A stretch of 64,000 nt of DNA from Bolinopsis microptera (lineage: Eukaryota; Ctenophora; Tentaculata; Lobata; Bolinopsidae), in contig NC_087075.1 in the NCBI RefSeq assembly GCF_026151205.1, forward strand, positions 1 through 64,000, in the 5' to 3' direction. Made by a program: the position numbers and the translations under genes. Under the pieces are notes generated by a model. It did not search any database. It worked only from the letters and a program-made list of their open reading frames with translations, and was not told the DNA's origin. This document shows, piece after piece, positions 51,867-62,877 of this stretch (the stretch's first letter is position 1; each line of letters opens with the position of its first letter).

Positions 51867-52559
51867 GGTCCATATTTGGGGCACTCAAATTCATATTCCT
51901 TGGCCAATTTTTAATTTTTTCATGCTGATTTGAAGGCCATTAAAGCATTTGAACCAGTCGAAAAAGTTTAAGTTGTAGGTATATCTTTTACGGTTTTTGT
52001 GGGAAGTCGTGTTAAAGTTGATGCCGTGGTGTTAGTAAAATGATACCCTTATAAAAGCTCAGATTTATTTTCTGACAGAAAGCTAGAAATAATCCAAAAT
52101 ATCAAAATTGTTATACACTCATTTTAATGACAGTTCATGACCTTAAATTGCACGAGAAATTTATTAAACTCGGATTCAGAGTTCCTTATGCCTTAAAATC
52201 CAGGTTTTACCAATGTGGCCCAGGTTATCACGTGTCAAATGACTGAAAAAAAGAACACCAATAAAAACCTGCCTCCATTTATAACTGACTAGAAACTTGC
52301 TTGTCGAAAGCTTTGTTCGAGGAAATTAAAAAAATTATTTATGTTTAAATTTCTCTAATCTCTTCACATCACCATTTAGCTCTAAGCTCTTTACTGTAGA
52401 AAGTATGGATTTTATTTGACAATGACGAAAACGTTGTAAGTATTCGGTCATCAAAATGAGTTTATAACAAGGTCGATATTTTGGTAAATTTTTTTTTCTG
52501 TCAGAAATTAAATTTGGGTTTCTATTGGGGGTAATAGAGATATACTACAGTACAGTACT
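51867..52559 (-). other. segment present only in duplication copy 2, with a LINE remnant
   Basis: Its left 150 bp in reverse read WFKCFNGLQISMKKLKIGQ, resembling the FCNSMGLEVNIKK region of the LINE-B clade. The rest is AT-rich with no frame. Copy 1 probably lost this segment, because here the LINE-E tail is complete. Confidence 0.45.
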
Positions 52560-52915
52560 TACATTCACATTCACAACCACGGGATCAGCTCACCTGGTCC
52601 AATGAGCGGGAAACGGAGAACAAGCTCTGGATACGTCATAGTCACGAGACCTCAGGCTCACAATCACGTGACCTCAGACCCAATCAACTGACTTCAGGCC
52701 TGTCAGCTCCCTGTAATTACATGATCTTGAGGTGACGTACGACACCTCGTTAACCGCAATCAATGTCTGGGAGGCTGCAAATTTTCACATGCCAAAAACG
52801 TAAGATTCTTAAGGAGTTGTGCGAGATGACGATACATAGAGGCCGCAGAATTATGAGGACTACCAGATCCTCATGGTGGAACCTAAGCGATCCATGATAT
52901 CACGACAGGCCCTAC
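52560..52915 (-). mobile_element. LINE-E family 3' end (copy 2, complete tail)
   Basis: The reverse complement runs from the LINE-E coding end through the full 3' UTR to GCTCACCTGGTCC / CATTCACATTCACA, matching 40000-40345. Unlike LINE-E it is not followed by GGATTACACA repeats. Confidence 0.82.
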
Positions 52916-53352
52916 AGTGAACAATGAACATTATACTTTCTACACCAGCAATACACAATATCCAACTCAAAAATTACACGTCAGTGTTGAAGGGTTGGGC
53001 GAGGTCAATCATGAGGCAAAATGGTGTTCGTGCATAGCCAGGCCTTGAGGGCCGAAAGGTAAGAAGGTATATTTGTGTTCTCAGCTCAAGTGAGTGCGCT
53101 CCTTCTTAAATTTTATTTAATTTTCGTTATTTTTTATAATTTGTATTGATACTGAGGTCGTTCTCCATAGTTTAATTGTTTTATCAACAAACATTTCTGG
53201 CCACAGTTCATAGAGCAATACTGTTCATGTTTTAGATTATGTTAACAATTTCTTAACCGGTGTATCCATAATCTGTATCATCATATCGATACCACCTTTC
53301 TTTCATGCTCATGAAATCAATATAACGATTGCAATACAGATATCAAGGCGCT

Positions 53353-53892
53353 ATGATGATGATGATGAAGATTGTGGTAGTATTTCTACTCGTGGCTGGA
53401 TTTCATGGTAAGCAAAATGGTGGTTTATTTTAATCTGATTTAATTTGTGAATACCAAATTTTCATCGACTTATAACTAATACATAATATCGACATTACAT
53501 TGGTATGTTTACACCAAACATTTAAAAAAATACCCAATTAAAATGTAACCCAATTTAGTGTATCGTTTTGATAGGGAATAGGAGTGTTATGGATGTATTT
53601 AATGTGAAACTGGAGTTTATAAGATATTCAGATAACCCATTGAGCCCCACTATAACAGGTGGGAGATGCACTTATTTAATCATTAATTAATCTCTCATTA
53701 ACGCGTATTTAATATTACAACTTTTCAGCTCAATCACCAACACCAGGACCATGTGTTGATGCCGGCATTCCAGAAATGTGTAAAGTTATGGTGGAAACTT
53801 ATAATGGAGACTGCCTTAGAACATCCGCTGGCGTAAAGGAAGATTTGATAATGAATTGCCGTAAAAGTTGCCGTCTCTGCAACCTTTATTAG
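53353..53892 (+). CDS. Secreted ShK-domain peptide gene 2 (two exons)
   Basis: Exon 1 (53353-53407) is identical to that of gene 1, including the five-ATG start and signal peptide. The intron (53408-53728) differs from gene 1 at only four of 321 positions. Exon 2 (53729-53892, stop TAG) encodes six cysteines spaced C-x8-C-x10-C-x14-C-x3-C-x2-C. The third loop is three residues longer, and about ten other amino-acid changes occur. A deletion of about 175 bp right after the last cysteine replaces the gene-1 C-terminal tail with a three-residue tail and a new stop. Total 72 residues. It is presumably a secreted peptide of the same class; its target is unknown. Confidence 0.85.
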
Positions 53893-54162
53893 ATAGAGAC
53901 AATTATTCATTGTTATCTTAATCAATGGGCACAATAAGTTGATTTCTGTAATCATAGCTTACAATCTTAAAATGTGTTTAAAACGATTCCGTATTATTAC
54001 ACTATACTATTCTTCTAAACTGTAACAATTTTCCTGTATTTGATGCTTTTAGCATTTGCATTTACGTATCTGTCTTATTTGTTAAAATTAAACATAACGT
54101 TATCACAGATACAGCAATCAATCCGCTAGTTGATTATTTTTATTAACAGTAGATACATATAC
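53893..54162 (+). other. downstream region of ShK gene 2
   Basis: Matches 47938-48197. No further feature. Confidence 0.5.
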
Positions 54163-54916
54163 ATATCACCGGAGACTCGCGGGCGGAACAAAATATTGCA
54201 CGCGCACGCGCGTGCAATATTTCATATGTCCCCGAGGGCGCTAGCCCGAGGAGGACATATTTTCGTATAGCACGGAGGGCCCATCGGGCCCGAGTGCTAT
54301 ACGATTTTTCCGCCCGCGGGTCGAGGTGATGTGGATTATATCCACCAGCGGGCGTATTACATTTAATATATAATTTTATAAATAAACAATGGAGCTTGTA
54401 TATAAGTCAACTCTAGAAAAGGTCGCCACTAATTGTTGTAACCATGGTAACACGTCACGTGTTCAATGTAAGCCAATCATAAAGGGCTTTGTCGTATATA
54501 GGGGCTGGAGATGCACTGCATTCCTGGGCCGTTACGTGGGAATACTGAATGTAATGTCAGTGACGATGAATATCAATAATATAGGGGGATTATAGTGCTG
54601 ATGTGTATTATGTAGTGTGTTACAATAACTTTGATATAAATCAAAATATCATGTCATCTGCTCACGAGCTGCATGAGCAGCCCTACCGGACACAAAAATG
54701 AAATGTATAATATTATATATATAGTCAGTGTAATATAAGGAATTTCACATGGAGACGATACAGAAACTGAAAATATTTTAGAGAACTCCGGGCTATATTG
54801 CTACTGGTCAAATTAAATGTCACTTGTTAGCGGGCTATATCATGAGCGGGCTGTAGAGATATCGGGCCCTTTGACAGCGGGCTGGTGAGAGCCCGCTATG
54901 CGAAAAAGCGCACGCT
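54163..54916. mobile_element. element Y: cloverleaf end plus inverted-repeat body
   Basis: Absent from duplication copy 1, where GTAGATAC joins AAAAATGG directly. A cloverleaf (54165-54330) is followed by a body bounded by ATATCCACCAGCG (54338-54350) and CGCTGGTGGATAT (54904-54916). The body contains GTAACCATGGTAAC, CACGTCACGTG, GCCAATCA and TATATAGG (54436-54508), resembling an RNA polymerase II promoter. Four AGCGGGCT motifs lie near the far end (54818-54900). Sequence differs from element X but the layout is the same. There is no protein-coding capacity. Exact target duplication unclear. Confidence 0.7.
54165..54330. repeat. three-hairpin cloverleaf of element Y
   Basis: The closing stem pairs ATCACC..GCGGGCGGAA (54165-54188) with TTCCGCCCGC..GGTGAT (54308-54330). 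Three hairpins lie inside. 54192-54221 has arms AATATTGCACGCGC/GCGTGCAATATT. 54224-54260 has ATATGTCC/GGACATAT and inner GGGC/GCCC. 54264-54303 has CGTATAGCAC/GTGCTATACG and inner GGGCCC/GGGCCC. Confidence 0.92.
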
Positions 54917-55019
54917 GGTGGATATAAAAATGGTCTGCTCTAAAGTAAAGTATAAAGAACACATCTGTTTGTCGCAGTCCCACCGAGTATAGCATTTCTA
55001 ATAATAATGCTATACAACA

Positions 55020-55226
55020 AGCAAACAAAAAACAAACGACAAGCAAACAACAAGCAAACAACAAGCAAACAACAAACAAACGACAAGCAAACAACAAGCA
55101 AACAAAAAGCAAACAATAAGCCAACAACAAACAACAAGCAAACAGCAAGCAAACAACAAGCAAACAACAAGCAAACAACAAGCAAACAACAAGCAAACAA
55201 CAAGCAACCAACAAGCAAACAAAGGA
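55020..55226 (+). repeat. 11-bp minisatellite, copy 2
   Basis: Paralogue of 49254-49460, almost unchanged. Single-base differences such as AATAAGCC in place of AAAAAGC. Confidence 0.92.
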
Positions 55227-55436
55227 CAGACTGATGATCAGATCATAGCTCCATTCTCCAAACCTTCCCGGCAATCACCTACGTGGCACTTCAGCAATAG
55301 CCTGATGGCTCTGATACATGATGCAACAATGAGCAACAATGAGCAACATCAAAGTCAAATCTAAAAGCACCAGCACGGCTATAAGTGAGCTTAACCAACT
55401 AGCAATGGACAATCAAGTCCTACTACGATGGATACC

Positions 55437-56090
55437 AGGCACCAGTTCTCTTCAAAACAGTAGATCACCGGTTTCCTTCTCCTAAAAACAGTAGTGTACC
55501 AGTTCTCTACAAAACAGTAGACCAAGGGTTTCCTTCTCCTGAGAACAGTAAGTAGTACCGCACTAGTTCTCTTCAAAACAGTAGACCAACGGTTTCCTTC
55601 TCCTGAGAACAGTAGTGCACCAGTTTTCTTCAAAACAGTAGACCACCGGTTTCCTTCTCCTGAGAACAGTAAGTAGTACCGCACTAGTTCTCTTCAAAAC
55701 AGTAGACCAACGGTTTCCTTCTCCTAAAAACAGTAGTGCACCAGTTTTCTTCAAAACAGTAGATCACCGGTTTCCTTCTCCTAAAAACAGTAGTGTACCA
55801 GTTTTCTTCAAAACAGTAGATCACCGGTTTCCTTCTCCTAAAAACAGTAGTGCACCAGTTTTCTTCAAAACAGTAGATCACCGGTTTCCTTCTCCTAAAA
55901 ACAGTAGTGCACCAGTTTTCTTCAAAACAGTAGACCACCGGTTTCCTTCTCCTGAGAACAGTAACGCACTAGTTCTCTTCAAAACAGTAGATCACCGGTT
56001 TCCTTCTCCTAAAAACAGTAGTGCACCAGTTTTCTTCAAAACAGTAGACCACCGGTTTCCTTCTCCTGAGAACAGTAGTGCAACAAATAC
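55437..56090. repeat. 57-bp tandem repeat, about 11 units
   Basis: The unit contains CACCAGTTTTCTTCAAAACA, then GTAGATCACCGGTTTCC and TTCTCCTAAAAACAGTA. Variants carry GAGAACAG for AAAAACAG, and some units have an 8-bp addition (AGTAGTACC). Because 57 is a multiple of 3, one minus-strand frame repeats as a 19-residue motif. I regard this as a by-product, not a gene. Confidence 0.92.
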
Positions 56091-56351
56091 CAATTCTCCT
56101 CGAAACAGTAAAACATTTAAAGTGATTCAGTGAACCGTTTCCTTATCCTGTGGATAACTTGGAGCAACAGATTCCTTCTCCTGAAGACAATGTTTCACGC
56201 CTAGAACACTTACGGAATTTAATTGAGTGCCCTGCCGGTATTTTTGACTCTTGTTAACAGTAACATGCTCGTTCCTGTCTCCAGAATGGTTGTAAGGTAG
56301 AACGCCAGCACCCTAGCCTCAAGATAACAATGTCAATAACTTTCTCTAGAC

Positions 56352-56391
56352 TTCTACAGTTCTACAGTTCTACAGTTCTACAGTTCTACAG
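56352..56391 (+). repeat. (TTCTACAG)5 microsatellite
   Basis: Five exact 8-bp units. Confidence 0.9.
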
Positions 56392-57221
56392 TTCCATAGG
56401 TATACAAATGTAAATAAACATTTGTGTAGCTCACATTTAAGTAAACTACCTCTTCTATCATACTATTAAAAAAAACATTAATATTTCTTTAAAATTTTAC
56501 GGTATTGTGGCAGTTTTTTCGGTAATTTCTAGTGAATTTTTAAGTTTTTATACCGATAAAAATATGTTTTATCTAGATAAACAGATAACCCTTTTTAACG
56601 AATTATCGGAGATAATTATCGGTAACGATTATCGGAGTGGATAGCCTATTGCGTAGTAACGATGGTAACGAAGGTTGTTACACGCACGTGCACGTGCAAA
56701 GATTGTTAAAACGGCATTTTTTATCGGTTTTGTTGATATTACGTTGTGTTTAGTGCGAGCAACATTTTAATCGGCTGTATCTTCGGTTTGTTCAGGATAT
56801 TTATTGACGCGATTTAAACTTACTAAAACAAAAAGTACTATTAGCTTCCTCCCTGTGACCACGGGTTTTCTAGTAATATAATATAATAATGTATATATAT
56901 AATATATATAACTGCAAGTGCAAATGAATTATTATAGTTATACAGTGACTGATTTGCTGTTGAGCTGAACATGAGGAAATGAAATTTTTAAATATTAACA
57001 TTAGCGCTTTGAAAGATAATCTTTGATCATGTTTATGAAAATTATAGCCTGGGGTCTCCAAGTAAGTTATTTTTTAAAGTAAAACCAAAAAGAATTTTTC
57101 AAATTTAAAACGAACGGAATGTTTTTTGGACGATGATTAAATTTAATCACTCTACTGCACTCGACTGCCACGTGACTTTTTAAACCCGTACTCTGTACTT
57201 TAGCCCTAGGTTGTAGATGGC
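56392..57221. other. non-coding spacer
   Basis: AT-rich with CACGCACGTGCACGTGC at about 56681 and a TATATA tract near 56894. No gene recognised. Confidence 0.5.
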
Positions 57222-57530
57222 CAGTGGCGTAACGTTGCCTGTTGGCGCCCCCGCTAAAAAAGCGCCCCCTGCTGGCGCCTCCTCCCCTTTTGGCGCCCCT
57301 CCCTAAAATTGAACAAAACAAATTAGAATATTTACAAGATACGCCGGTAAAATCTTTAAATAACTGTGTTTCTAGAGCAAAACTTGCAGTTTTGCTAGTA
57401 CCGTAGTTAAGTTTTTCGAAATTGTCCCACATTCAAAGTCAAACGACGATTTGGTGCCCCCCCCCCCCCCCCCCCCCTAAGATTGCGCTCCCCCGTACAG
57501 CGGGTCGGCGGGGCCCTTCGTTACGCCACT
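57222..57530. mobile_element. hAT-like MITE
   Basis: Begins CAGTGGCGTAACG and ends CGTTACGCCACT, the classic hAT (Charlie-like) terminus. Flanks TAGATGGC and, shortly after the right end, TAGGTGGC could be a decayed 8-bp duplication. The interior of about 300 bp has repeated GGCGCCCC blocks and a C run (57457-57476), and no gene. Confidence 0.7.
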
Positions 57531-58610
57531 AGCTATAGGTGGCCCTGAATGACTATTCGAAACCCTAACCCTCTTATTTAATCTGCGCCATCTGATCCCA
57601 ACCCTAACCCTAACCCATTTCCTCACAAAAGCATATGCTGAAAGTCTAACCCTAACGAGAAATTAGACTAGCTTCCTTATACGGTCATATCACGTGATCA
57701 AGACAGTTTTTCGTCAATATCTCACCAGGGGAGCATTTTAACCCTATGTCATGGGGGTTGATTCGGAATCATCGTCCAAAAATACATCCATTCAACTGTC
57801 GGGAGCCCTTTTAGAACAATCTCGAAGATCGACTGTGGAGTGACTTAGCACGTTCGATGTTTTTTCCATTGATCAGACCAATTTGAATTAGGCTATGGAT
57901 TCAGGATTGCATTAGCATGAGACCCAATTGAGGTTCTAGAAATCGAAATTAAATTCCGGAAAAAGCTTTGCAAAATGAAATAATACCATTGTCCATTACT
58001 TCCTTTTTATTCCTTTTTATTCCTTTCTATTCCTTTCTATTCAGATGTTACGTCATAAAAAAACATTACGTCATGAAAACATTGGAACATAATCATAGTT
58101 CTACTTCTAGTTAAGGGTATGTCGATATTTTCTTATTGTACGTATATTATACTATTATTATAGCAGTGTCAAGTGCACAAATCTGATAGTGATAGAACAA
58201 TGAACAAATATTGGTGCGGAAAAGTGCGGTATTAGGCCAATAGTGCGATTCCGCACCCACTGCACTTTAATACTAGTGAATTACCTCTGGATGTGCACCA
58301 CCGTTTGTATATTTACCCCCTTATATGGCTATCAAAAGATAAGCACTAAAGATAAGACCTCTATCCATTTTCATACCAACTTGCTTTAAGGTATAAAACA
58401 ATCATTATAGTTCAACATAATTGATTAAATTTACTTTCTACTGATTCAATTAGCGCTGTAATATTAATCAGTCCATTAATTGTAATCAACATTACCGATA
58501 TAATCTTGGTACAGCGTTACACTTACATTTAAACCCCTTATTCCCAGTGCAACCATTTATTTGCCGTTGACAATAGTATCGTTTCACCAGTGCCTGGTCG
58601 TGTACTGATA
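57531..58610. other. spacer with telomere-like and microsatellite motifs
   Basis: Short CCCTAA runs occur at 57561-57575, 57598-57617 and 57645-57654. A (TTCCTTTTTA)n-like tract lies at about 58001-58043. Sequence TTGATTCGGAATCATCGTCC at 57768 repeats 17235. No gene. Confidence 0.5.
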
Positions 58611-59530
58611 ACACACATAACCCCGGCATGCGCAGGGATTATATTTCAATTTTTCCCGCGACGCGCGGGAAAAATTTATAATAATTTCGAGTGCGAAGCA
58701 CGAGGGATTATTATGAAAATAACCCCGACGTGCTTTAGCACGAGGGGTTATTTTAATATAACTTAAGCGTGCCGGTGTTATGTGTTATAAACCCCTCCGG
58801 GTTAGTGCTAGGACCAACAAATTTCATAATTCTAGCTATATGAGATCAGTATGGAAAATCTGAAATGGAATTGGGGAGTATATTATACTACCAAATAAAT
58901 ACAACTAAGGTACTATGACATTTGAAATTGGCGTTATATCTAAACGTTATTCCTCAGTCAGAACGTTGAATGAATATCGATAAGGGGCGTCGAATTAAGC
59001 CTGGCAAGCGATAAAAGGTGGAGCTAATAATGATATCGTGTCATGAAGTTCATCAAAGTAGACGACTATAATACATGGCTTATATCAAACAGGGCAATTG
59101 CTACGACAAAATTAACCGGACAAATGTAACCGTCGTTCTGGAACTGGTCCAAGTAATGTAAGAGTTTAAGTAATGTACGCAGTGTGCTGGAGTTTTGCCA
59201 GCGCCTGCAGTAAGACCGATACGTAGATCAAGTGTATTTATAGTTCTTACGTTAAGCCATAGGTCACGTGACATTTTTTACCAATGCGCGTCGTAGTAGT
59301 TAGTCACGTGATACACGTCATCAAAACACGTGACAGTGCGCAGTGGAAATTCTCATGGAATATCAAAACAAAACAAATTTTGTTGAGCCAAATTAGCGGG
59401 ACGGGATTATAGAAACTTTGCCGGGGTTATTCATTCAGCGGGAAAAAACTAACAGCGGGAGCCGGGATTATCAAATCTATTTAGCGGGAGCCGGGATTAT
59501 CAGAATCTTATTCTATCCCGGAGGGGTTTA
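58611..59530. mobile_element. element X, copy 2 (inverted relative to copy 1)
   Basis: The reverse complement of 48200-49141 with a few percent difference. It is again flanked by TA (58609-58610, 59531-59532). The cloverleaf is at the left (58611-58787) and the CCCGCT motif cluster at the right (59390-59515). Hairpin arms are conserved, including loop sequences. Confidence 0.85.
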
Positions 59531-59603
59531 TAATCAGCGAGACTGATACCACATAACAAGAATCAGTTGCTGCGTTGCTGTGAGCTCCTTTAAATCTATA
59601 ATG

Positions 59604-59838
<235 letters not shown>

Positions 59839-59879
59839 GGCTAAATGGTTCTTGTTATTATTATAAAACAGGGTCTTAC

Positions 59880-60735
59880 CGACAAAAATGATTTTTAAAA
59901 ATACCATGTGGTAAACTGTACCCTTGAAAAAGATTTTCCCAACATCTGTTGCATGCAGCTATATCTCTAATTTCGTTCAATTCATACGAGTTTTCCATAT
60001 GCAAATTTCTACTACTTAAATCACTTCTTAAAACTGATAACAAGTTCATTCTAGGTCTCCCCAATCTCCCAATGAATAAATTATCTGATTCAATAGAAAA
60101 AGAGAGAGCCGTTTGGGCTGGAGTGTTCTCCATACTCCTGAGAATGTGTCCAAACATCTTCCACCGCTGGTGTTCGATACGCTTGGATAACTTTTCAACT
60201 TTTCACCTTTCATACAATGCTTTGTTGCCTATCATACCTTTAGGCCATTTGATGTTTAAAATGGACCTGGGGTGTCTACGATGAAGTGTGTCCATTTTCT
60301 CCATGGTTGCTTTTTTAGGACTCCAACTATTTGAGTTGTAAATCAATACAGATACAACTTGAGCATCGTATAACCTCAGCTTTCTTTTAAGGGAAATTTT
60401 TTTACCGGACAACCATACTTTTTCGAAGTTCTTAAAAGCAATTTCAGCTAGGATTCTCCTTCTTTGAATGTCCTTTTCAGTACACAGTAAGGAACCTAGT
60501 GACTTATTACTTCGCCATGGTTCGTTATTAGCTAATGGCTGACCGTTTGTGTCTTTATCAGATTTTTTCGCCAGGTAGAAGGTACTGAATTCAGTTTTAC
60601 TTTCATTTACTTAGAGGTTCCATTCTTTGAGAATCTCCTTCACTGCAGGAAGGAAAATTATCAGTTTCTCGATGTCCTCGTCAGCAAAGTCACAATCGTC
60701 TGAATATTCCCACTCAGTTGGAAAACTTTTACATA
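59880..60735 (-). pseudogene. LINE-G fragment: RT end and C-terminal domain
   Basis: Read leftward from 60735: EYSDDCDFADEDIEKL is a YxDD-like motif C. A stop lies in WNL*VNESKTEF. QRRRILAEIAF, KRKLRLYDAQVVSVLIYNSNSW, LHRRHPRSILNIKW and WKMFGHILRSMENTPAQTAL follow. This order (YGSETW-like, C-terminal RRxLRxIL and WxGHxxRM) is that of RTE/L1-type LINE C-termini. Two frames and a stop show decay. Confidence 0.7.
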
Positions 60736-61321
60736 AACAAAAATATCTTGAAGAACAGGATCACGATCTCAGAGATGAGGAATTGTAAAGGTGAAATTAA
60801 TGGAGTATTAATTGGTACTGCATGATAACAGGATTGCATGAAACTTTTTAATTGACTAAGTAATATCGTCACGCGCGAGGACATACTGCTGTTGAAAAAT
60901 GATCACCTCTAGCGAGCCCGGCAGGCGGTAAGGTTTTCTGGGAATTAAACTGGAATTAAACTGGAATTAAACTTGAAATTACCAAGGAGAACACTAACGG
61001 ACTCGTTTTGGCTATACATCAATTCATAAATAAGTTCATATATAAAACAAAAGCCGAATAAAAGTATGAAAATAAAATCTTAAAATTTAACCGCGTTACA
61101 ATATCACGAAGTGGAAATAAAATCAAATATAATAATTTAAATGCTAATAGAAATTCTGGATGTGTGCATAAAAGCAAGTCCAAGGAGATATGTTAAACTA
61201 CATAAGGTGATGGGACGTTGAAGGAGATGAGTAGGGGACGTGAAGCGAGGATTAGGACTTAATCATAGGATTTGAAGAGTCTGTTAGGTGGTGATTGCTA
61301 GGACTTCATAGGAGGTGATAA
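60736..61321. other. non-coding spacer
   Basis: AT-rich. A short triplication of TGGAATTAAAC lies at 60939-60973. No gene recognised. Confidence 0.5.
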
Positions 61322-62416
61322 CTAGGACTTCTTTTCAGGAGGATGTCGAAGGTGAAAGGATTCTGTGAGGTACTTTCCAAATTCAGTAGCATGGAATGAG
61401 TTCATGATGGCCCCATATTCTTTGAGCATTATGAGGCTTTTAAGGTTGTCTGAGAGGTTGGACCGGAGGGAGTTGTAGCTGGGGCATTCATTTATAACGT
61501 GGTCCTCGGTTTCAAGGATAGGTGTTTCAAAGAATGGTAGTTCTTCGAAGAACCGCATGACGTCGGTGTCTGAGGAGCAGCAAAAGCGACATGTTTTCAG
61601 TGCTGTGTTGTAGCGATCTCCAGTGTAGCGACCTTTCTCAATCCTCAGATCGTGACTGCTAGATCGAAGTTTTGCAATGTTAGCTCTTTTGACCCTGCAT
61701 GGGAGCTGTAGGTACAGTTCTTCACCAAACTCAGCTTTGACCGCAGTGTAGAATGACATTTTAGGCTGGTTGTGAAGATCCTTCTTCCAGTGGTTGACAA
61801 ATGTTTCGTGTATGTGTTCACGAGCCGCAAGGGTGTGGGGTAGGTGTGGCTTAGCGACAGTGCTCGTCTTGATGATAGTAGACCATGCATCATACCAGGT
61901 AAGGTTCAGTTGTTTCTGTTCCTGAAATGTATGGTGCAAGAGGGTGTTCACGTTACCTACAACCGCTTGTGATGCTCTACAGAAGTAGGCAATACATTGA
62001 GGGAGGACGGTTACTGTCCAGGGGGTTCTACCTGTATCTCCGTAGCAGAAGTTGTTATTTGCCTTTTTGTGGACACCCAATATCCATTTAAGAATTTTCA
62101 AGTGAGTAGTTTCAAGAGCATCTTTTGCTGCTGCTTTGGGAAGACTCGCTTCTTGATTTTTTGAGAGGATGGCTTTCACGATGTTGGTTGATGGCAGCCA
62201 AATAGGGCATCCATATGTGGCCACTGGCTTGACTAAGCTATCAATGAGTTTTAGCATCGTGCTAGTGGTAAGGGCTCTCGTGTCAATAGTTCGTCTCAGA
62301 GAGAAGAATGAGCGAAGAGCTTTCTTCCTAAGTTCATCGATTGCTTGCTTGAAGGAACCGTTCAGGGAGAACTGGATTCCTAGATAGCAGTATTTTCTGA
62401 CGGGTGCGATGTCCAA
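61322..62416 (-). pseudogene. LINE-H fragment, LINE-B-like RT C-terminus (open)
   Basis: This 364-codon frame reads KYCYLGIQFSLNGSFKQAI, then LIDSLVKPVATYGCPIWLPS, HLKILKWILGVHKKANN and GDTGRTPW. The Cys/His end is LRSSSHDLRIEKGRY, CRFCCSS and ETEDHVINECPSY. It matches LINE-B and LINE-F block by block. RT palm and endonuclease are missing, so it is a 5'-truncated remnant although the frame is open. Confidence 0.8.
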
Positions 62417-62877
62417 GTTGCCTAGTTTGAAGCCGGGTATACTAAAGATATAATATCCTAACGCCGTGTGGTCACAGAGGCTCCACCACCAACATTAATA
62501 GTACAATAGGTCAGTAGTTCAGCGCGGAGCCGGATACATTCTTAAATTGTAAATTATTATTATAATTAGTCCCTTCAATAATCTCGATACTTACTGCAAA
62601 TGTGACCATGGCTATTTTATAATTTTATTCACACACGGGATTTCACTGCTGCATTTAAAAAGGGTAGGAGTAATTACCCGCTGATTCAAAACCTGCATTA
62701 GGTGAGCAATTCCATTCGGAGTGTCCCCAGGTATCTAATAGTATTTTAAGTGAGGATCGTTCTGATAACAAATTATTGTTGTTTCTGTATTGCGAAGAGG
62801 CGGCTAGATTCGAACTTGTCGATGAGATCCTTGCCAAGATACTGGACAATGAATTTGAGGTGTAAACTTATTTTTCA
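62417..62877. other. non-coding, possible upstream exon
   Basis: A plus-strand frame at 62668-62865 (LLLFLYCEEAARFELVDEIL, stop at 62865) has codon-like composition. It ends 13 bp before the acceptor of the glycosyltransferase exon, too close for an intron. Status unresolved. Confidence 0.3.

Larger units (their letters stand above)
50031..55415 (+). repeat. segmental duplication, copy 2
   Basis: Collinear with 41134-49650 (see there). Breakpoints lie at TTTTGTGGTGTTATAACGAC on the left and at CTAGCAATGGACAATCA on the right, after which the 57-bp repeats start. Confidence 0.85.

Noticed and set aside
57067-57432. 121-codon minus frame with Gly/Arg-rich stretch
   Set aside because: It overlaps the hAT-like MITE; the Gly-rich part is the GC-rich MITE interior.
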